Part shown: in pieces, positions 44,320 through 52,802 of the stretch
How the letters are laid out: each line of letters begins with the position of its first letter
Numbering within the stretch: the first letter of the stretch is position 1
DNA from: a virus
Virus record (IMG/VR): IMGVR_UViG_3300025280_000026
Coordinates: 19,588-83,587 of that record
Direction: 5' to 3' (one strand)
Length of the DNA: 64,000 nucleotides
Program-made: the position numbers and the translations under genes
The notes under the pieces: model-generated
Databases searched by the model: none
The model's input: the letters and a program-made list of their open reading frames with translations, nothing else
What the model was told of the DNA's origin: nothing

Positions 44320-45174
44320 ATGAATATCAATATCAAGACTTTAATAGGCAACACGCCTTTGGTAAAGATCGCAGAAAAGATTTATGCAAAGCTAGAAACG
44401 TATAGCCCATCCGGTTCTATAAAAGATCGTATGGCTTCGTATATTTTGCAGAAAGCAGAAGAAAATGGAGATTTAAAAAAAGGCTATACCATTGTTGAGG
44501 CTTCGTCTGGCAACACAGGTATCGCTTTTTCTATGTTAGCTGCAAACAAAGGCTATGGTTGCATTATAATCATGCCAAAGAATATGAGTGAAGAGCGCAA
44601 ACAAATGATGAAGATGTTTGGTGCCAAGATAATTGAAGTTGGCCATAATGCTTTTAAAAATGCAATAAGAACGAGAGATGAGTTGGTTCACAATTTTGGT
44701 ACGTACTGGTCTCCAATGCAATTTAGCAACAAATACAACATTGAGTGTCACGAAAAGACCACAGCCAGAGAGATACTAGCGCAGGTACCTGAAAATATAT
44801 CTGCATTGATCACTGGTTCCGGCACCGGTGGTACCATTATGGGGTGTCATAATTTTCTATCGGTGAAGTATCCAGGCATGAAAACAGTTCTCGTGAAACC
44901 AGCGGAATCAGCAGAAACTCACGGTATACAGGGTATTAATGATGGCGCTGATTTCTTGTGCGACATGTCAAAAATTGATAGTGTGATAGAAATAACAACA
45001 AAAGAAGCTAAAGAAAGGTCTTGCCGCCTTGCTAAAGAGGATGGACTCCTAGTCGGCATAAGTTCTGGAGCAAACATATCGGCTGCAGAAAAATGGGTTA
45101 AAAACAACAATCCATCTGGTGTTGTGATCACTTTTTTGTGTGATCGTGGCGAAAGATACTTAAGTTGCCAATAA
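44320..45174 (+). CDS. cysK: Cysteine synthase (O-acetylserine sulfhydrylase family)
   Basis: PLP enzyme that makes cysteine from O-acetylserine and sulfide. The 284-residue product has every hallmark: IGNTPLVKI at 9-17, the PLP lysine K35 in SGSIKDRM, EASSGNTGIAFS at ~60-71, the phosphate-binding GSGTGGT at ~166-172 and VGISSGAN near 247. It is slightly shorter than bacterial CysK (~310-320 aa). It is a host-type metabolic gene and sits between a cell-wall enzyme and DnaE, just before a sigma70-like promoter. Whether the phage uses it for cysteine supply, sulfide removal or tRNA/Fe-S needs is unknown. Confidence 0.93.
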   Translation: MNINIKTLIGNTPLVKIAEKIYAKLETYSPSGSIKDRMASYILQKAEENGDLKKGYTIVEASSGNTGIAFSMLAANKGYGCIIIMPKNMSEERKQMMKMFGAKIIEVGHNAFKNAIRTRDELVHNFGTYWSPMQFSNKYNIECHEKTTAREILAQVPENISALITGSGTGGTIMGCHNFLSVKYPGMKTVLVKPAESAETHGIQGINDGADFLCDMSKIDSVIEITTKEAKERSCRLAKEDGLLVGISSGANISAAEKWVKNNNPSGVVITFLCDRGERYLSCQ

Positions 45175-45178
45175 CTTG

Positions 45179-45206
45179 TTGACTTTTTCACTAAAGTACC
45201 TATAAT
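45179..45206 (+). promoter_or_regulatory. Sigma70-like promoter for Pol III alpha
   Basis: TTGACT (45179-45184), 16-bp spacer, TATAAT (45201-45206), 8 nt before the ATG at 45214. The start point would fall at or inside the first codons, so the mRNA may be leaderless. Confidence 0.75.
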
Positions 45207-45213
45207 TATACAT

Positions 45214-48200
45214 ATGCAAAGAGAACTTACAGAACGTACTAAATCAACCATTTCTTTCGTAGGTCTGCACGCCCATAGCGTGGCAGGCTCGCCTTTTGAC
45301 GGATTTGGGTATCCGCATGAACACATGGACTTCGCCTACCAAAACGGCTGCAATGCTTTGGCACTCACTGACCATGGCAATATGAATGGGCTATCTCACC
45401 AGGTTCTGCACGCTAAGAAAATGTGCGAAGAAGGCAAAGACTTTAAGCCAATTTTTGGCGTCGAAGCATACTTTGTTCCTTCAGTTAAAGAATGGAAAAC
45501 AGCATATGAAAAGGCAAAAGAGGATAAAAAAGCAGCTAGGGACTTAGAAAGCGACCCAACAAAAACTGCCAATGAAGACGAAGGCGCTTCCAAACAGAAA
45601 GTTGATAATATCATCCGTCGTAGAAGGCATCTTATCCTTATTGCACAGAACCAAATTGGCCTGAACAATATTTTTAAGATGATCTCAACGTCATTCCAGG
45701 GCGATAATTTTTATCGATATCCTCGCGTTGATTACGATTTAATGAGTAAACATAGCGAAGGTGTTATTGCATCATCAGCTTGCCTAGGCGGCGTCTATGC
45801 CGGTGATTATTGGGATAACCGCGACGATGGAGAAGAAGCTGTTCTTAATGCTATGCGAGAAACTACGCAGCACATGATAGATATCTTTGGTGAAAGATGG
45901 TATGGCGAATTACAATGGAATAATATACCAGAACAACACGCGCTTAACAAATATGTTTTGCGAATGAAAGACGAGTTTGATATCGATGTTATCTCTACCG
46001 CCGATAGTCACTATCCTAGTCCTGATGCTTGGAAAGACCGTGAGCTTTATAAACGTCTTGGTTTCCTTAATAGACCGAAGAAACCCGAATGGATGACTTC
46101 TGAACTTCCTGATGGCGTTGAAGAAATTGGATATGAACTATATCCAAAGAACGGCGATCAGATGTGGGAATCATACAAAAAGTACTCTGAAGAGTGTAAA
46201 ACAGAATATGATGACCAGACGGTTCTTGATTCGCTAACGACAACTCATTGGATCGCGCATCAATTAATTGAAGAGTTTATGCCAGACGATACAGTCAGGC
46301 TTCCAGGGTTTGTTGTTCCTGAAAACCAAACAGCTACACAAGCTTTAGCGCGAGCATGCATCGACGGTTTAACAAGTCTTGATTTACATAAGAAAAATGA
46401 GTATGTTGATCGTTTAAAACATGAACTGCATGTTATCGATGATCGTGGCTTTAGTAAATACTTTTTAACGATGAAGGCCATCGCGGATAAAGCGAATGAG
46501 AATATGTTATCAGGGCCCGGGCGAGGATCCGCCGCAGGTTCGTTAGTCGCTTATGTGCTTAGTATCACGCAAGTTGATCCGATTAAATATGGTTTGTTGT
46601 TCAGTCGTTTTCTTCGCTCTGATACAACAGAGTATCCTGATATTGATTATGATGTCAGCGATGCCTTTGGTTTAAAAGAGATTTTGGCTAAAGAGTGGGG
46701 TGAAACAACAGTTGTCCCAATTTCTAATTTTAATACACTGCAGCTTCGCTCTTTGATTAAAGACATCAGTAAGTTCTATGAAGTCCCATTTGTAGAAACA
46801 AATGCTGTTACCTCGCAGATGATGCATGAAGCTATGCCAAGAGCGAAACAGGTTCATGGTATTAAAGCAGGTGTTTATATCCCAACCTTTGAAGAGATTA
46901 TGGAATATTCAGAGTCCCTTCAGAAATTTCTTAATAAGTATCCACATATTAAGACACATGTTGAAGCTCTCTACGGTCAAGTCCGTTCAACGAGCCGACA
47001 TGCCGGCGGCGTTGTGATCGGCGAAGACTTAGATAAACATATGCCGCTGATTAATTCAGGCGGCGTTATACAGACTCCATGGTCTGAAGGCATGAACGTC
47101 CGCCACTTAGAACCTCTTGGATTTATTAAATTTGATTTGCTTGGACTAACAACGTTAGAAATGATCCAAGGCGCAATTGAACACATCTTGCGAAGGCATC
47201 ATAAAGTTGAGAATCCAACGTTTGAGGAAGTTAAGTATTGGTATGATAAGAATTTACATCCAGATAATATAAACTTCGAAGATAAAGAGGTTTATAGAAA
47301 TATATTTCACAAGGGTAAATTTGTTGGAATATTCCAATTTACAAACGAAGGTGCACAAAAGTTTTGCATGAGGGCAAAACCAAATAATATTATTGACATC
47401 TCAGCTGTCACATCAATTTACCGGCCTGGTCCTTTGAGCGCTGACGTTGACGATCTCTACGTCGATGCCAAAGCAAATCCAAGCAAAATTGTGCACCCGC
47501 ATGAAATTGTTAAGGAAATCACACAAGAGACCGCTGGTTTCTTAATTTTCCAGGAGCAGATTGCTTTGTTGGCTCATAAACTTGGAGAGAATATTTCTCT
47601 TGATGAAGGAAACAAACTACGCAAACTTCTCACGAAGAAAGGCACAGGAGAAAGTGCAAGAGAAAAGAATAAGATTCGTAAAAAGTTTGTTAACGGTTGC
47701 ATGCAAAAGAAGATTGATAAGACAACAGCAGAAGCGATGTGGAAGAAGTTTGAATACTTCTCAGGCTACGGTTTCAACAAATCGCATGCTGTGTCTTATT
47801 CTATTCTTTCTTATCAATGCGCCTGGCTTTTGAATTATTATCCTGCTGAGTGGATGGCTGCGTTTCTTGATAAAGAACCAGAGAAAAGGAAAGAAGCTGC
47901 GATCAATTTGGCACAAAAATACGGCTTTAAGATCGAACCAGTTAATATCAATACTTCAAGTTGGCATTGGGATATTTCTGATGATAGTAAAACGATGATC
48001 CAACCTTTAAGTTCGATTAAAGGTTTGGGCGATAAAGCCATCGAACAAATTATTAATAACCGGCCTTTTAACAACGCTGAAGATTTATTGTTTAACGAGG
48101 ATATTGTATATTCAAAGTTTAATAAAAAAGCGATGGATGTTCTTTGTCGTTGTGGCGCCATGAGAGATTTACTTGATGAGAATTTTACAGGGATGAAACA

Positions 48201-48666
48201 TCTCTGGGCATCATGTATCGCAGATCGCCCGAAGAATAAGAAAAAACTATATGAAAACATAGAACTGTATAGACCAGAGGGAGAATACACAGACGAGGAA
48301 AAGATTGAAAACATCTCTTCACTTACAGGTATTTTTCCAATCAGCCTTGTTATGACACGTGATGTCCGCGATCGTTTGGAACATTATATGGTCCCGCCTC
48401 TAGGCGCCAGAGATCCAGAACTTGGTAATGTTGTATGGTTTATTCCACGAGAAATACTTTCAAAGAAAACAAAGACGGGAAGAACATATTGGATCCTCAG
48501 AGTTATCGATAGTACCTCAACAGTTACAAGTATCAGATGTTGGGGCGTAAAAGAAGGTAAAGACAAACTTCATATTAACAGGCCATACATGGCAAAATTG
48601 GATTATGATCCTGCCTGGGGTTTTTCCACGAAGTCAATAAAGCATAATTTTAGACTTTTAGGTTAA
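45214..48666 (+). CDS. dnaE: DNA polymerase III alpha subunit (family C, DnaE-type)
   Basis: Replicative polymerase. The 1150-residue product equals bacterial DnaE in length (E. coli 1160). The N-terminal PHP domain shows LHAHSVAGSPFDGFG at ~18-32 and LTDHGNMNG at ~49-57. The palm has GPGRGSAAGS at ~433-442 and the catalytic YPDIDYD at ~473-479, followed by DnaE-like FQFTNEGAQ, ITSIYRPGPL-type and GYGFNKSHAVSYS blocks. The C-terminus has a tandem HhH and an OB-type domain. T4-type phages normally use a family B polymerase, so a family C enzyme here is striking. No ribosome site is visible before the ATG and a promoter abuts it, suggesting leaderless translation. Confidence 0.95.
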   Translation: MQRELTERTKSTISFVGLHAHSVAGSPFDGFGYPHEHMDFAYQNGCNALALTDHGNMNGLSHQVLHAKKMCEEGKDFKPIFGVEAYFVPSVKEWKTAYEKAKEDKKAARDLESDPTKTANEDEGASKQKVDNIIRRRRHLILIAQNQIGLNNIFKMISTSFQGDNFYRYPRVDYDLMSKHSEGVIASSACLGGVYAGDYWDNRDDGEEAVLNAMRETTQHMIDIFGERWYGELQWNNIPEQHALNKYVLRMKDEFDIDVISTADSHYPSPDAWKDRELYKRLGFLNRPKKPEWMTSELPDGVEEIGYELYPKNGDQMWESYKKYSEECKTEYDDQTVLDSLTTTHWIAHQLIEEFMPDDTVRLPGFVVPENQTATQALARACIDGLTSLDLHKKNEYVDRLKHELHVIDDRGFSKYFLTMKAIADKANENMLSGPGRGSAAGSLVAYVLSITQVDPIKYGLLFSRFLRSDTTEYPDIDYDVSDAFGLKEILAKEWGETTVVPISNFNTLQLRSLIKDISKFYEVPFVETNAVTSQMMHEAMPRAKQVHGIKAGVYIPTFEEIMEYSESLQKFLNKYPHIKTHVEALYGQVRSTSRHAGGVVIGEDLDKHMPLINSGGVIQTPWSEGMNVRHLEPLGFIKFDLLGLTTLEMIQGAIEHILRRHHKVENPTFEEVKYWYDKNLHPDNINFEDKEVYRNIFHKGKFVGIFQFTNEGAQKFCMRAKPNNIIDISAVTSIYRPGPLSADVDDLYVDAKANPSKIVHPHEIVKEITQETAGFLIFQEQIALLAHKLGENISLDEGNKLRKLLTKKGTGESAREKNKIRKKFVNGCMQKKIDKTTAEAMWKKFEYFSGYGFNKSHAVSYSILSYQCAWLLNYYPAEWMAAFLDKEPEKRKEAAINLAQKYGFKIEPVNINTSSWHWDISDDSKTMIQPLSSIKGLGDKAIEQIINNRPFNNAEDLLFNEDIVYSKFNKKAMDVLCRCGAMRDLLDENFTGMKHLWASCIADRPKNKKKLYENIELYRPEGEYTDEEKIENISSLTGIFPISLVMTRDVRDRLEHYMVPPLGARDPELGNVVWFIPREILSKKTKTGRTYWILRVIDSTSTVTSIRCWGVKEGKDKLHINRPYMAKLDYDPAWGFSTKSIKHNFRLLG

Positions 48667-48688
48667 TAAATAGAATAAGGAGCTTATA

Positions 48689-48964
48689 GTGGGTAACGCA
48701 TCTCGTAAAATTAAACGAAACAAAAAAAAGAAGGCTGAAAAAGAGCTTGCAATAAAAGTTGCTCTCTTCGGCGAATTAGGTGATGCATGTATGACGTGCG
48801 ATAAATCTTTTGACAAAAAAAATAGAGAACAGGTTATGTCCTGGTCTGTTGTCGTTAGAGAACAAGAAGAAAAAGTTAACTTGTACTGTCCCGAATGCTG
48901 GGACAAAGCAAAAACAATTATAGAAGATTTTAAAAAACATTTGGAGGAAAAAAATGATTCTTGA
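48689..48964 (+). CDS. Small zinc-ribbon-like protein
   Basis: A 91-residue protein starting with GTG after AAGGAG. A very basic N-terminus (RKIKRNKKKKAEKE) leads to CMTC at 34-37 and CPEC at 67-70, likely one zinc site, then a charged helix. It may bind nucleic acid. It overlaps the dUTPase gene by 11 nt. Confidence 0.75.
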   Translation: MGNASRKIKRNKKKKAEKELAIKVALFGELGDACMTCDKSFDKKNREQVMSWSVVVREQEEKVNLYCPECWDKAKTIIEDFKKHLEEKNDS

Positions 48965-49415
48965 ATATGCTAGAGTAAGAGAAGGGGCGAAACCCCCGGC
49001 AAGAGCAAATCCTAGTGACGCAGGTTTAGATGTATTTTATAACCCAAGCGACTGTTCAGAAACAGTGACTCTTAAACCGGGTGGGAGTGCTTTGTTTTCT
49101 ACAGGTTTGCGCTTCGGTGTCCCGCATGGATACATGCTCCAAGTCATGAACCGCTCCAGCATGGCCGCGAAACGCGGTCTTATCGTTGGAGCACACTGTG
49201 TAGATAGTGGTTATGACGGGGAAGTCTTTATAGATCTTCACAATATAGGCACTGAGAAACAACATGTTGACCCGGGCGAGAAAATAGCGCAAATTGTCTT
49301 GGTACCCGTCGTTCCGTTCCGAGCATTGGAAACTAATACTGGTAATCTTTATAATTGGTATCCAATCACAATTTCAAATCGAGGCGAAGGAGCTTTGGGG
49401 AGTACAGGAGAATGA
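48954..49415 (+). CDS. dut: dUTPase (deoxyuridine triphosphatase)
   Basis: Hydrolyses dUTP to dUMP, keeping uracil out of DNA and feeding dTTP synthesis. The 153-residue trimeric-type enzyme shows all five motifs: SDAGLDVF at ~21-28, NRSSMAAKRGL at ~65-75, VDSGYDGEVFIDLHN at ~83-97, GEKIAQIV at ~108-115, and the C-terminal RGEGALGSTGE. It overlaps the next gene by ATGA. Confidence 0.96.
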   Translation: MILEYARVREGAKPPARANPSDAGLDVFYNPSDCSETVTLKPGGSALFSTGLRFGVPHGYMLQVMNRSSMAAKRGLIVGAHCVDSGYDGEVFIDLHNIGTEKQHVDPGEKIAQIVLVPVVPFRALETNTGNLYNWYPITISNRGEGALGSTGE

Positions 49416-49780
49416 GCAAAATAGACCCTTTTGAGAATACACCGCTGGCAGCTCACGATATGGGGTTTGATACCCCAACTGTTGATGAAACATCATCAGC
49501 AAAGGTGGCGAAGTGGTTTGATAAACAGGAGAAAATCATGAAAAATAAAAAAGGATGCAAAAGGTGTGATAATGAAAAAGTCGATAGTCCCGCACACTAT
49601 AACGTTGGCAAAATCGAAGTTATCGATGCCATTGAAGATTGGAAGCTTGGTTTTAACGACGGAAATGCGGTTAAATATATTGCGAGACACCAACGTAAAG
49701 GCGATTCCATTCAAGATATTGAAAAAGCTATTTGGTATCTTAAAAGACATTTAAACAATTTAAGGAATAGCAATGAATAA
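49412..49780 (+). CDS. DUF3310 protein
   Basis: A 122-residue protein; the ATG at 49412 overlaps the dUTPase stop as ATGA, better than an upstream TTG at 49355. The C-terminal ~65 residues are the DUF3310 domain: VDSPAHYNVGKIEVIDAIED, then NAVKYIARHQRKG and IEKAIWYLKRHL. This domain is common in phages next to nucleotide genes and is sometimes called a nucleotide kinase-like protein, but its activity is not established. Confidence 0.88.
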   Translation: MSKIDPFENTPLAAHDMGFDTPTVDETSSAKVAKWFDKQEKIMKNKKGCKRCDNEKVDSPAHYNVGKIEVIDAIEDWKLGFNDGNAVKYIARHQRKGDSIQDIEKAIWYLKRHLNNLRNSNE

Positions 49781-50252
49781 CGAAACAACAGAATTAATGT
49801 TTGCTTCAGGGAAACTAAGTTGGTCTACACCACAAGATTTTTATGACAAATTAAATGAAGAATTAGGCCCATTTACGTTGGACGCCTGCGCGTCGAAGGA
49901 AAATACTAAATGTGAAAAATATTATTCTTTGAAGGATAACAGTCTAAAACAAGATTGGTCTGGTAATACTGTATTCTGTAATCCTCCATATGGAAGAAGG
50001 ATTCAGTACTGGATTAAAAAAGGATACGAAGAATCCTTAAAGAATAACACAAAAGTTGTCATGCTTATCCCATCTAGAACAGACACGAAGTATTGGCATA
50101 ACTATGTTATGAAGGCACAGGAAATTAGATTTGTGAAAGGAAGATTAAAATTTGGTGATTCAAGTAATTCAGCACCTTTTCCTTCAGCAGTTGTAATTTT
50201 TAATTCACAACCATCGCCTTCTATTTCGGCAATACAGAGTAAAGAAAAATAA
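49773..50252 (+). CDS. DNA N6-adenine methyltransferase (phage Dam type)
   Basis: A 159-residue protein of the phage Dam family. WSTPQDFYDKLNEELGPFTL at ~18-37, DACAS just after, and the catalytic NPPYG at ~70-74 match the family; a final KFGDSSNSAPFPSAVVIF closes the fold. It transfers methyl from SAM to adenine, probably to protect phage DNA or mark it. It overlaps both neighbours by a few bases. Confidence 0.9.
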   Translation: MNNETTELMFASGKLSWSTPQDFYDKLNEELGPFTLDACASKENTKCEKYYSLKDNSLKQDWSGNTVFCNPPYGRRIQYWIKKGYEESLKNNTKVVMLIPSRTDTKYWHNYVMKAQEIRFVKGRLKFGDSSNSAPFPSAVVIFNSQPSPSISAIQSKEK

Positions 50253-51286
50253 TGATCCAACAAGATTTTAGAGAAAGTTTATCCTTTGATGATGTTTTGT
50301 TGGTGCCGCAATATAGTGATATTGCAAGCAGAGCGCAGGTTGATATTGGGAGCAGTTTAGACGATAAACATAGATTTAAACTGCCAGTAATTTCTAGCCC
50401 AATGGACACGGTGACAGAGGAAACCATGGCCGTTGCACTTCACAGCGCCGACGCCTTCGGCATTGTACATAGGTATAATTCAATTAACGAACAAGCCGAC
50501 ATCGTTAAGAGGATCCGAGAGAAAAATTCCACTATTCCAGTTGCTGTCGCCATTGGCGCCACCGGTGATTACATCGACCGTGCCGAGAGAATGGTGCATC
50601 TTGGTGTAAAAATATTATGTATCGACATCGCCCATGGTCATCATATAGCAATGGAGCGCGCTATCAAAACCTTAAAAGACAATTATGGACGAAGGGCGCA
50701 CATCATGGCTGGAAATGTTGCGACGTTAGAAGGGTTCAACGCTCTCGCAGAGTGGGGAGCAGATAGTATTCGTGTTGGAATCGGCGGCGGTAGTATATGT
50801 TCCACTAGATTGGTTTCGGGACACGGCATCCCAACTTTGCAAAGTATTATGGAGTGTGCTAGAACACCACATTCAGCAAAAATTATTGCCGATGGAGGAA
50901 TTAAAACTAGCGGCGATATTGTTAAAGCTCTGGCCCTCGGCGCAGATTTTGTTATGGTTGGATCTTTATTCGCAGGTACAAAGGAGACACCAGGAAATGT
51001 TTTTACGTCAAGCAAAGGAAAGAAATATAAAGTCTACAGAGGAATGGCATCAGCGAAAGCACAAGAAGACTGGAGAGGGAAAGCCTCAACTCCAGAAGGA
51101 ATATCCACAACCGTGCCTTATAAAGGGAAGGTTGCTTCTATACTTAATAATCTTTCTGGTGGTATTAGGAGTGGATTTAGTTATTCTGGTGCACGGAATT
51201 TGAAGGAACTGCAAGCCAAATCTAAGTTTATTCGCCAAACATCTGCCGGCCAGCTCGAAAGTTCAACACACGCTATGAGGAGATGA
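50252..51286 (+). CDS. IMP dehydrogenase / GMP reductase family enzyme without CBS domains
   Basis: A 344-residue TIM-barrel enzyme. Hallmarks: LSFDDVLLVPQYSDI at 10-24, the active Cys183 in GIGGGSICSTR at 177-186, and EGISTTVPYKG near 280. IMPDH makes XMP from IMP, feeding guanine nucleotides; GMP reductase works the other way. PEGI-x3-VPYKG and YRGM resemble IMPDH more than GMPR, but the GGG loop is seen in both, so direction is not certain. The CBS regulatory pair is missing (bacterial IMPDH ~490 aa), which would escape nucleotide feedback. It pairs with a PurA-like gene at 62159. Confidence 0.88.
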   Translation: MIQQDFRESLSFDDVLLVPQYSDIASRAQVDIGSSLDDKHRFKLPVISSPMDTVTEETMAVALHSADAFGIVHRYNSINEQADIVKRIREKNSTIPVAVAIGATGDYIDRAERMVHLGVKILCIDIAHGHHIAMERAIKTLKDNYGRRAHIMAGNVATLEGFNALAEWGADSIRVGIGGGSICSTRLVSGHGIPTLQSIMECARTPHSAKIIADGGIKTSGDIVKALALGADFVMVGSLFAGTKETPGNVFTSSKGKKYKVYRGMASAKAQEDWRGKASTPEGISTTVPYKGKVASILNNLSGGIRSGFSYSGARNLKELQAKSKFIRQTSAGQLESSTHAMRR

Positions 51287-51606
51287 TGAAAAAAATAATT
51301 TTATTAATGATGGTGTTTTTATATAGCTGTGAGACAGGGAGAATTTACGAGTGTGATCTGTGGGAAGAACGCCAGTGTATTTGTCCGAATGGTTCAATAG
51401 GCGAACAAGAATGTTCCCGAGGGCCGGCCTTCTCGCAGCCAAAACCTCCAAGAACTTGGCCTCCATGCAGCTGTTGTTTCGATAAGAAAGAAGGCGAACA
51501 TGGTCTTTATCATATTGATAAAAATGATGCTTCTGGGTGCTGGGAAGACACGTATGATCCTTCAATTGGGCCATTCGAAATGGACGTGAAGGGTCCGACG
51601 GAATGA
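51286..51606 (+). CDS. Cysteine-rich lipoprotein
   Basis: A 106-residue protein: MKKIILLMMVFLYSC is a lipoprotein signal with Cys15 as the lipidated residue. The mature part has many Cys residues and CICPNGSIGEQEC, then WPPCSCC, a pattern like the C-x-CPNG-x3-G-x-Q-x-C motif of small exported proteins in Myxococcota-like bacteria. I use the second ATG (51286) because GAGGAG would be too close to the first (51283). It could be a superinfection-exclusion or surface lipoprotein; function unknown. Confidence 0.8.
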   Translation: MKKIILLMMVFLYSCETGRIYECDLWEERQCICPNGSIGEQECSRGPAFSQPKPPRTWPPCSCCFDKKEGEHGLYHIDKNDASGCWEDTYDPSIGPFEMDVKGPTE

Positions 51607-51944
51607 AAGATCCTACAGTTCCTGATCCTCGCGAGAGAAAGAAGTTTATGTTTTATGACACAGAGAAACGCCAAGCTGATTTGCGTATTAAATTACAGCA
51701 TGACGGCATGACGCAGAGTACTTTTTTTAGAGTTATGATGTCTGGCTATTTAGAAAATGATGAAGACATATTAAATTATCTTAACAAATTTCAAGAAAAG
51801 TATAAAATGCGAGGAAAACATAAAATTAAAAAAGTTCGTAAATTAATTGATAAAGGAAAAGAATTGAAAAAACAATTTAGTATTGACGAAAAGGAAATTG
51901 AAGATATATTCGATCTTGTTGAAGAAGAAGGCCCAGCTCTATGA
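51603..51944 (+). CDS. Hypothetical protein, ribbon-helix-helix-like
   Basis: A 113-residue protein beginning within the upstream stop (ATGA). Residues ~22-50 (KRQADLRIKLQHDGMTQSTF, then FRVMMSGYLEND) have the strand-helix-helix layout of Arc/MetJ-type DNA binders, followed by a strongly charged helical tail. Possible regulator; unproven. Confidence 0.7.
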   Translation: MKDPTVPDPRERKKFMFYDTEKRQADLRIKLQHDGMTQSTFFRVMMSGYLENDEDILNYLNKFQEKYKMRGKHKIKKVRKLIDKGKELKKQFSIDEKEIEDIFDLVEEEGPAL

Positions 51945-52177
51945 AGTGTTTAGATAAATGTATTGAATTAGACGTCTCGTGCCCTGTCTGTGAATGTCGA
52001 GCGTGGATCGACAGTGAAGAAGAATTTAACTGTATTCACGAAGCCGTCGCAGCTGCGGGGGGGATGACCTTGCGTGAAGTAGCCAAAAGATTGGGCGTTA
52101 GTTTTGTTAGGGTCAAACAGATAGAAGACAAAGCAATAAAAAAATTAGGTAAAATCACAAATCTCAAGACTATTTAG
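51941..52177 (+). CDS. Small sigma region 4-like HTH protein
   Basis: A 78-residue protein overlapping the preceding stop (ATGA). The first ~31 residues hold six Cys (3, 7, 14, 17, 19, 31), suggesting a metal site. Residues 42-69 (MTLREVAKRLGVSFVRVKQI, then EDKAIKKLG) match the helix-turn-helix of sigma70 region 4, which reads the -35 box. It is too short for a full sigma and lacks regions 2 and 3, so it may act as an accessory factor or anti-sigma-like competitor. Confidence 0.75.
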   Translation: MKCLDKCIELDVSCPVCECRAWIDSEEEFNCIHEAVAAAGGMTLREVAKRLGVSFVRVKQIEDKAIKKLGKITNLKTI

Positions 52178-52244
52178 AGTAGTAAAATTATTTGTGTTTT
52201 TAGCACGTAACGATACGTTGAAAAGTCTCAAGGAGTCAAATAAA

Positions 52245-52784
52245 ATGAAAAAACGTCTACTTAACGAACAAAAAACTCGTCGCTTTATGAACCTGGCCGG
52301 TATTAAAAATCTAAGTGAAAACTTTATCGATGAAACTGATTTAGATGAAGTTGACGAATCCGCCACTGATGTTGATGAAGCTCACGATTTAGAGCCCCCT
52401 GAGCTGGATGAACCTGAAGATATGGATGAGCCTGAAGGCATGGATGAGCCTGAAGGCATGGATGAGCCTGAAGATATGGATGAGCCTGAAGATATGGATG
52501 AGCCTGAAGACGAAGTTTCTGGTGAGAGCCTGGCAGACTTTTTAGATTGGATATCTGGCAAGGTTGAGGATTACGCACAAGAACATGACATTGATTTTGA
52601 CGTCGAGGTAGAAGAACTGCCCGGCGACGAAGAAGAAGATTTAGGGCCTGACCTCGAACCCGAGGACGCCGACATCGAGGAACCCGGCATGGAGGGTGAA
52701 GAAGAGCCTGCTATGGAAGATGAGCTAATTGATGAAGTAACCAAGAGAGTTGCTCTTCGGTTACTCCGCGAAGCGCGACGATAA
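52245..52784 (+). CDS. Acidic repeat protein, possible prohead core component
   Basis: A 179-residue, strongly acidic protein; ATG at 52245 follows AAGGAG. The start KRLLNEQKTRRFMNLAGI resembles small core proteins of marine T4-like phages. Residues ~55-90 are DEPEDM/DEPEGM hexapeptide repeats; a helical segment SLADFLDWISGKVEDYA follows, then more Glu/Asp, ending with a helical basic tail (VTKRVALRLLREARR). Function not established. Confidence 0.75.
   Translation: MKKRLLNEQKTRRFMNLAGIKNLSENFIDETDLDEVDESATDVDEAHDLEPPELDEPEDMDEPEGMDEPEGMDEPEDMDEPEDMDEPEDEVSGESLADFLDWISGKVEDYAQEHDIDFDVEVEELPGDEEEDLGPDLEPEDADIEEPGMEGEEEPAMEDELIDEVTKRVALRLLREARR
52407..52511 (+). repeat. 18-bp in-frame tandem repeats
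   Basis: Five complete units (52407, 52425, 52443, 52461, 52479) and a partial sixth, consensus GATGAGCCTGAAGATATG or GGCATG, encoding DEPEDM/DEPEGM. Units 2-3 and 4-5 are identical pairs, implying recent slippage. Confidence 0.92.
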
Positions 52785-52802
52785 ATAGTACAAAAATGAC
52801 TC

